A DNA stretch of 9,479 nucleotides from Clostridiales bacterium (GTDB lineage Bacteria; Bacillota; Clostridia; Lachnospirales; CAG-274). This document shows, in pieces, positions 5,792-9,479 of this stretch; within the stretch, counting starts at the first letter, position 1, and each line of letters opens with the position of its first letter. The notes below the pieces were generated by a model. The model was not told the origin of the DNA. It was given only the letters and a program-made list of their open reading frames with translations, and did not search any database. The stretch lies in assembly GCA_021203425.1 (NCBI GenBank), contig JAJQBF010000305.1:1-9479 (forward strand), given 5' to 3'. Made by a program: the position numbers and the translations under genes.

Positions 5792-6805
5792 TCAGCCGAG
5801 TTCAGCAAAATATTTGATTGTTCTGACCATCTGGCTTGTGTATGAATTTTCGTTGTCATACCATGAAACAACCTGTACTTCGTAAAGATCATCGGCAATC
5901 TTAGCTACCATTGTCTGAGTAGAATCGAAAAGTGAGCCATATGTCATACCGATAACGTCTGAAGAAACGATAAGCTCGTCATTGTAGCCGAAGGAATCTG
6001 AAGCTGCTGCCTTCATAGTTGCGTTGATACCGTCAACAGTAACGTCTGAACCCTTAACAACAGCTGTAAGGATAGTTGTTGAGCCTGTAGGAACGGGAAC
6101 TCTCTGAGCGGAGCCGATAAGCTTGCCGTTAAGTTCGGGAATAACAAGACCGATAGCCTTTGCAGCACCTGTTGAGTTAGGAACGATATTAACTGCAGCT
6201 GCACGAGCTCTTCTTAAGTCGCCTTTTCTGTGAGGACCGTCAAGAACCATCTGGTCGCCTGTGTAAGCGTGGATAGTTGACATGATACCGCTCTGGATAG
6301 GTGCATAGTCATTAAGAGCCTTAGCCATAGGAGCAAGACAGTTTGTTGTGCAAGATGCAGCAGAGATAATCTTGTCATCTGCTGTAAGTGTACCTTCGTT
6401 TACGCTGTAAACGATTGTAGGAAGATCATTTCCTGCAGGAGCGGAAATAACAACCTTCTTAGCGCCGGCATCAATATGAGCCTGAGCCTTAGCCTTTGAT
6501 GTATAGAAACCTGTACATTCAAGAACAACGTCAACATCAAGTTCGCCCCAGGGAAGTTCTGCTGCGTTAGCCTTAGCATAGATTGTAATCTTCTTTCCGT
6601 CAACAGTAATGGAGTCTTCTCCTGCCTCAACAGTACCGTTGAATCTGCCCTGTGATGAGTCATACTTTAAAAGATGAGCAAGCATTGCAGGATTTGTTAA
6701 ATCGTTAATTGCTACTACTTCGTAACCTTCTGCATGGAACATCTGTCTGAAAGCAAGACGTCCGATACGTCCAAAGCCGTTAATTGCTACTTTTACATTT
6801 GCCAT
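5792..6805 (-). CDS. gap: Glyceraldehyde-3-phosphate dehydrogenase, NAD-type
   Basis: Glycolytic enzyme oxidising glyceraldehyde 3-phosphate with phosphate and NAD+ to 1,3-bisphosphoglycerate, acting as a cytoplasmic tetramer. The 337 residues are of normal length. Seen: the Rossmann motif INGFGRIGRLAFR (8-20), Asn34-Asp35 after the second strand as in NAD-preferring enzymes, the catalytic motif SAASCTTNCLAP with Cys152, the partner His179 in STIHAYTGDQ, the phosphate loop residues PNSTGAAKA, and WYDNENSYTSQM near the C-terminus. AGGAGG lies about 10 bases before the ATG. The gene stands alone: no cggR, pgk or tpi is adjacent. Its leader is unusually long and structured, described separately. 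High expression is expected. Confidence 0.98.
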   Translation of the reverse strand: MANVKVAINGFGRIGRLAFRQMFHAEGYEVVAINDLTNPAMLAHLLKYDSSQGRFNGTVEAGEDSITVDGKKITIYAKANAAELPWGELDVDVVLECTGFYTSKAKAQAHIDAGAKKVVISAPAGNDLPTIVYSVNEGTLTADDKIISAASCTTNCLAPMAKALNDYAPIQSGIMSTIHAYTGDQMVLDGPHRKGDLRRARAAAVNIVPNSTGAAKAIGLVIPELNGKLIGSAQRVPVPTGSTTILTAVVKGSDVTVDGINATMKAAASDSFGYNDELIVSSDVIGMTYGSLFDSTQTMVAKIADDLYEVQVVSWYDNENSYTSQMVRTIKYFAELG

Positions 6806-6845
6806 TTTTAAAATCCTCCTAAAATAAAATTTTCTGCTTTAATCT

Positions 6846-6864
6846 TCCATGTTCATTACATGGA
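6846..6864 (-). promoter_or_regulatory. Perfect hairpin in the gap leader near the ribosome site
   Basis: On the minus strand, TCCATGT and ACATGGA are perfect 7-bp complements around AATGA. There is no U run, so it is not a terminator. It lies in the transcribed leader between the three-way junction and the gap ribosome site. It could be an mRNA-stabilising or regulatory hairpin, or a DNA operator; the sequence does not decide. Confidence 0.5.
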
Positions 6865-6866
6865 CA

Positions 6867-6970
6867 CTGCTATACTATAAAAGCCCTATTGCTCTATATT
6901 GACTCACTCACGCAATAAATCCGATGTACAGCTGTCAACCGGCTGTCTGTCGGCAGCGCTTTTATAGCAG
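6867..6970 (-). ncRNA. Structured gap leader RNA, candidate three-way junction
   Basis: Read on the minus strand, CTGCTATAAAAGC (6958-6970) pairs with GCTTTTATAGTATAGCAG (6867-6884): 13 bp interrupted by one 5-base bulge, closing about 70 bases. Inside are two hairpins. One has CCGA/TCGG (6950-6953 with 6921-6924) and ACAGC/GCTGT (6942-6946 with 6928-6932) split by a 3x3 internal loop. The other has TATTGC/GCAATA (6912-6917 with 6887-6892). Together they form a three-way junction in a roughly 200-nt leader. I do not recognise it as a T-box, a SAM RNA or any other class I know. Whether it senses a ligand or stabilises the mRNA is unknown. Confidence 0.55.
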
Positions 6971-7011
6971 AAAGATTATTCCTCTAAATGGTTTGCCCAT
7001 TTAATGGTTTA

Positions 7012-7040
7012 ATTATAACACAAAATCAATGATTTTTAAA
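7012..7040 (-). promoter_or_regulatory. gap promoter
   Basis: On the minus strand, an extended -10 TGTTATAAT (TATAAT at 7012-7017) is preceded at 17 bases by TTTAAA (7035-7040), a 4/6 match to -35. The start would be near 7005, giving a leader of about 200 bases. A further hairpin, TAAATGG/CCATTTA (6985-7003, loop of 5), lies at the very 5' end of the transcript. Confidence 0.7.
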
Positions 7041-7126
7041 TAACTTTTTAAAGGTTTTGGTTGATTTCGTCATTTTTATTAACAATATCTATAATATCCG
7101 CTTAAATATAGTGCCTTTTTATGAAA

Positions 7127-7253
7127 ATTTGACAGGATATAAATTGTTTGGCTTAACTATTTGACAGAAATATTATATTCTTAAATGATATTTTAAATCT
7201 CTGTTCGAAAAACACATAAAAAATACTTTTATTCTTGACATTTGATTTGACAG
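7127..7253 (+). repeat. Three copies of ATTTGACAG upstream of the hyd operon
   Basis: The nonamer ATTTGACAG occurs at 7127-7135, 7159-7167 and 7245-7253. The third copy contains the -35 hexamer of the hyd promoter. The first two have no convincing -10 at normal distance, so they may be extra binding sites or chance copies of the -35 word in AT-rich DNA. Bases 7041-7230 otherwise hold nothing I can support. Confidence 0.35.
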
Positions 7254-7275
7254 ATACGTGAGAATATGGTAGAAT
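7247..7275 (+). promoter_or_regulatory. Promoter of the hydrogenase-maturation operon
   Basis: TTGACA (7247-7252) and TAGAAT (7270-7275) are separated by 17 bases, with an extended -10 TG at 7267-7268. Another TTGACA lies 12 bases upstream. Transcription should start near 7282, leaving a leader of about 137 bases that contains an attenuator. Confidence 0.8.
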
Positions 7276-7290
7276 GAAAGTGTAAAAAAC

Positions 7291-7387
7291 AATTGTTCCT
7301 GACGGAAAAGGCAATTCTTGGGAATTTTCTGATTTGGAAGGTATGTAAATTTGATTTAATCAGGCATACCTTTGTATGCCTTTTATT
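7291..7387 (+). promoter_or_regulatory. Leader attenuator with competing structures upstream of the TM1266-like gene and hydG
   Basis: GGCATAC (7363-7369) and GTATGCC (7374-7380) form a 7-bp terminator stem with loop CTTT, followed by TTTTATT. Just upstream, AAGGTATG (7338-7345) is a perfect 8-bp complement of CATACCTT (7365-7372), which overlaps the terminator's 5' strand and loop, so the two helices exclude each other. Further 5', AATTGTTCC/GGAA-(AAGG)-CAATT (7291-7316) makes a bulged hairpin that competes with AATTC/GAATT (7313-7326). CTGATT (7329-7334) pairs with AATCAG (7358-7363) beside the terminator. This is the logic of transcription attenuation. The signal read by the first 50 bases is unknown, and I match it to no named riboswitch. 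Confidence 0.65.
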
Positions 7388-7418
7388 ATGTGAAAATTTT
7401 ATAATTCAGGAGGTTTTT

Positions 7419-7670
7419 ATGGCAAAAATTGCGGTAATAGGGGCTGTGCTGGAGCCGCCGGAAAAAACACAGTGTATTTTTAACGGGATTGTTTCGGAAT
7501 ATAAGGAAATTATAAAAGGAAGAATGGGTCTGCCTATGAACGATAAGGGAATTGCGGTTATTTCAATCACTGTTTTAGGCGAACTTGATACAATTAACAG
7601 TTTTGTGGGAAAATTGGGCAAGATTAACGGAGTTACCGTTAAGGCAGCATTTTCTAAGGGTGAATATTAG
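7419..7670 (+). CDS. TM1266-family iron-only hydrogenase system protein (putative regulator)
   Basis: This 83-residue protein starts at an ATG preceded by CAGGAGG. The frame stays open upstream to a TTG at 7293, but that extension would cover the leader's terminator and has no good start signal. The sequence MAKIAVIGAVLEPPEKTQCIFN..., with ...YKEIIKGRMGLP and GIAVISITVLGELDTINSFVGKLGKINGVTVKAAFSKGEY, matches the TM1266 family. This is a small ferredoxin-like/ACT-like alpha-beta fold related to the NikR C-terminal domain, recurrently next to [FeFe]-hydrogenase maturation genes. No DNA-binding domain is present, so direct repression is not obvious; a sensor or partner role is inferred. hydG follows after 10 bases, supporting an operon. 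Confidence 0.88.
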   Translation: MAKIAVIGAVLEPPEKTQCIFNGIVSEYKEIIKGRMGLPMNDKGIAVISITVLGELDTINSFVGKLGKINGVTVKAAFSKGEY

Positions 7671-7680
7671 GGGGTAAAAA

Positions 7681-9057
7681 ATGGAAAAGGAAAAATTTTT
7701 TATTGACGATGCATATATAAGGGTGCTTTTGAAGGTAAAGCTGCCGAAAGATGAAATCAACAAAATTCTCGATAAGGCGGAAAATTTCGAAGGGCTTAAC
7801 CACAAAGAGGTTGCAGCGCTTATTAACAACGAAGACGAGGACTGTTGGCAGAGAATTTTTAAAATTGCCGGTAAAATAAAGGAGCATATTTACGGCGAAA
7901 GAATCGTTATGTTTGCTCCTCTTTATGTAAGCGACTACTGTGTAAATAAGTGCAGATACTGCGGTTTTAAGTGTGACAATGTTTTTGAAAGACGAAGACT
8001 GACTATGGACGAGATAAGAAGTGAAGTCAGAATTCTTGAGGCTATGGGTCATAAGAGACTTGCCGTTGAGGCAGGGGAAGACCCCGTTCACTGCCCTATA
8101 GACTATATTTTAGACTGTATTAAAACGATTTATGATATGAAACTGGGCAACGGAGAAATCCGCCGTGTAAACGTAAATATTGCGGCAACAACGGTTGAAA
8201 ACTATAAAAAGCTTAAAGAAATAGGCATAGGCACATACATACTCTTTCAGGAAACCTACAATAAGGAAACCTATGAATATTATCATATGGCCGGTCCTAA
8301 GAGAAACTATGAATACCACACGACAGCCTTTGACAGAGCGCAGGAGGCCGGCATAGACGATGTGGGCGGCGGCGTTCTTTTCGGTCTTTATGACTACAAA
8401 TATGAAATTTTGGGGCTTATGCTGCACAATGAACACCTTGAAGAGAAGTTTAATGTGGGATTCCATACTATTTCAGTACCGAGAATATGTTCAGCCGAAG
8501 GTGTCGACAGATCCTTCCCTTATGCTGTTTCCGATGAAGATTTTAAAAAGCTGGTTGCTCTTATAAGAATAGCCGTTCCCTTTACGGGTATGATTATTTC
8601 CACAAGAGAAAGCCCCGAAATGAGAAAAACACTCATAAAAATGGGTATTTCTCAAATAAGCGGCGGCTCTTCCGTTGAAGTAGGGGGCTACACAACAAGA
8701 GAAAAGGACGGTTCCCAGTTTATACTTAATGACAGCAGAACCGCTGACGATATAATTTACTGGCTTATGGAGGAAGGGCTTGTTCCCAGTTTCTGTACGG
8801 CCTGTTACAGAAAGGGCAGAACCGGCGACAGGTTTATGTCACTGGCAAAGTCGGGAAACATAAAAAATGTTTGTCTGCCCAATGCTCTTATGACGCTTAA
8901 AGAGTATGCCCTTGATTACGGTGATGATAAATTTAAAGCAAAGGCAAATGAACTTATAGCAAGCAAAATTCCTCTTATTAAAAATGACAAAATAAGAGAA
9001 CAGGCTAAGGAAAATCTTATAAGACTGAAAAAGGGCGAAAGGGATTTATTTTTCTAA
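7681..9057 (+). CDS. hydG: [FeFe]-hydrogenase maturase HydG (radical SAM tyrosine lyase)
   Basis: HydG cleaves tyrosine with SAM to p-cresol plus the CO and cyanide that become ligands of the hydrogenase H-cluster diiron centre. The 458 residues are close to family length. Seen: the radical-SAM [4Fe-4S] motif CVNKCRYC (Cys87, Cys91, Cys94; CX3CX2C) after APLYVSDY, the following GFKCDNVFERRRL, TIM-barrel strands including LAVEAGEDP and FQETYNKETYE, and the C-terminal second-cluster motif CTACYRKGRTGDRFM ending at a third Cys (Cys372, Cys375, Cys398; CX2CX22C). The second motif separates HydG from the related thiazole enzyme ThiH. Both clusters are intact, so it should be active. GGGGG precedes the ATG by 6 bases. 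hydE, hydF and the hydrogenase are not in this window. Confidence 0.96.
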   Translation: MEKEKFFIDDAYIRVLLKVKLPKDEINKILDKAENFEGLNHKEVAALINNEDEDCWQRIFKIAGKIKEHIYGERIVMFAPLYVSDYCVNKCRYCGFKCDNVFERRRLTMDEIRSEVRILEAMGHKRLAVEAGEDPVHCPIDYILDCIKTIYDMKLGNGEIRRVNVNIAATTVENYKKLKEIGIGTYILFQETYNKETYEYYHMAGPKRNYEYHTTAFDRAQEAGIDDVGGGVLFGLYDYKYEILGLMLHNEHLEEKFNVGFHTISVPRICSAEGVDRSFPYAVSDEDFKKLVALIRIAVPFTGMIISTRESPEMRKTLIKMGISQISGGSSVEVGGYTTREKDGSQFILNDSRTADDIIYWLMEEGLVPSFCTACYRKGRTGDRFMSLAKSGNIKNVCLPNALMTLKEYALDYGDDKFKAKANELIASKIPLIKNDKIREQAKENLIRLKKGERDLFF

Positions 9058-9066
9058 GGAGAAAAT

Positions 9067-9479
9067 ATGTTTAGCTTTAAAGTTAGCAATACACTGCCCG
9101 AAGACGGCGCCTATATCAGAAAGACCGTTTTTACAGAGGAACAGGGCTTTGAAGAGGAATTCGATGAAAAAGACGGTATTTCAAAACATAGTGTTTTATA
9201 TAAAGACAACGAGGCTGCCGGAGTATGCCGGTTTTACTTTGACTCGGAAAAACAGATATATATTATAGGAAGACTTGCCGTAATGAAGAAATTCAGAGGG
9301 GAAAAACTAGGGGCTGCTGTTTTAGGCGAGGCTGAAAGACAAATAAGGGATTTAAATGGGGAAAGTGTTTCTCTTGCGGCTCAGGTAAGAGCAAAAGGAT
9401 TTTATGAGAAACAGGGTTATGTTTCCATAGGAAAAGAATTTTCGGAAGAAGGTTGTCCTCATATACAAATGTATAATTA
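9067..9479 (+). CDS. GNAT-family N-acetyltransferase (YjcF/ElaA-like), cut at window edge
   Basis: 137 codons are visible and the 138th begins with TA at the last base, so the stop is probably there or just beyond. The start follows AAGGAG, which begins at the hydG stop codon, giving a 9-base gap and likely translational coupling. GNAT features: an N-terminal RKTVFTEEQGFEEEFDEKD segment typical of the YjcF group, the acetyl-CoA loop region GRLAVMKKFRGEKLGAAVL (a form of the R/Q-x-x-G-x-G/A motif, here RGEKLG), then LAAQVRAKGFYEKQGY and EEGCPHIQMY. These enzymes transfer acetyl from acetyl-CoA to an amine. The substrate cannot be read from the sequence. A role in hydrogenase maturation is not established; it may only share the transcript. 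Confidence 0.88.
   Translation, partial: MFSFKVSNTLPEDGAYIRKTVFTEEQGFEEEFDEKDGISKHSVLYKDNEAAGVCRFYFDSEKQIYIIGRLAVMKKFRGEKLGAAVLGEAERQIRDLNGESVSLAAQVRAKGFYEKQGYVSIGKEFSEEGCPHIQMYN

Noticed and set aside
7293..7418. N-terminal extension of the TM1266-like protein from TTG at 7293
   Set aside because: It would be translated through the leader terminator, has no ribosome site at the TTG, and exceeds the usual family length. The ATG at 7419 has CAGGAGG upstream.

Overview
The window looks like part of a chromosome of a low-GC anaerobic Firmicute, most likely class Clostridia. The support is AT-rich DNA with strong Shine-Dalgarno sites, a SAM-I riboswitch in front of metK, and [FeFe]-hydrogenase maturation genes (a TM1266-type protein and hydG). 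No genus can be named from this sequence. The first 61 bases are a pure C run followed by a G run and look like an assembly artefact, so the true left edge is unknown.

Region 1 (about 62-4062) is the right end of an integrated mobile element, a prophage or integrative element. A leftward early operon encodes a 65-aa HTH protein, an excisionase-like HTH protein, a Rha-family phage regulator and a six-cysteine small protein, and then leaves the window. A divergent rightward unit encodes an XRE repressor and a tyrosine integrase. A 25-bp palindrome that could be the switch operator lies before the repressor. The integrase gene carries two frameshifts, both in A runs, so it is broken, mis-sequenced or partly recoded. 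Past it are about five direct repeats spaced by roughly one helical turn, then the 3' half of a tRNA-Thr(CGT) gene with its terminator. That half-tRNA marks the element/chromosome boundary (att).

Region 2 (about 4063-6805) is core metabolism. metK has a strong promoter and a SAM-I riboswitch whose terminator and antiterminator can both be drawn. metK is convergent with gap (glyceraldehyde-3-phosphate dehydrogenase), and two back-to-back terminators separate them. gap has a roughly 200-nt leader that can fold into a long-range three-way junction and two flanking hairpins. I do not recognise it as a named RNA class.

Region 3 (about 7017-9479) runs rightward from a near-consensus promoter: a leader with mutually exclusive terminator and antiterminator pairings, then the TM1266-like gene, hydG, and a GNAT acetyltransferase cut at the window edge. 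The three genes are tightly spaced and probably form one operon. HydG uses SAM, the product of MetK, but the sequence shows no regulatory link between the two loci.

The most promising undescribed signals are the gap leader RNA and the hyd-operon attenuator. Next are the integrase slippery site and the repeats beside att.
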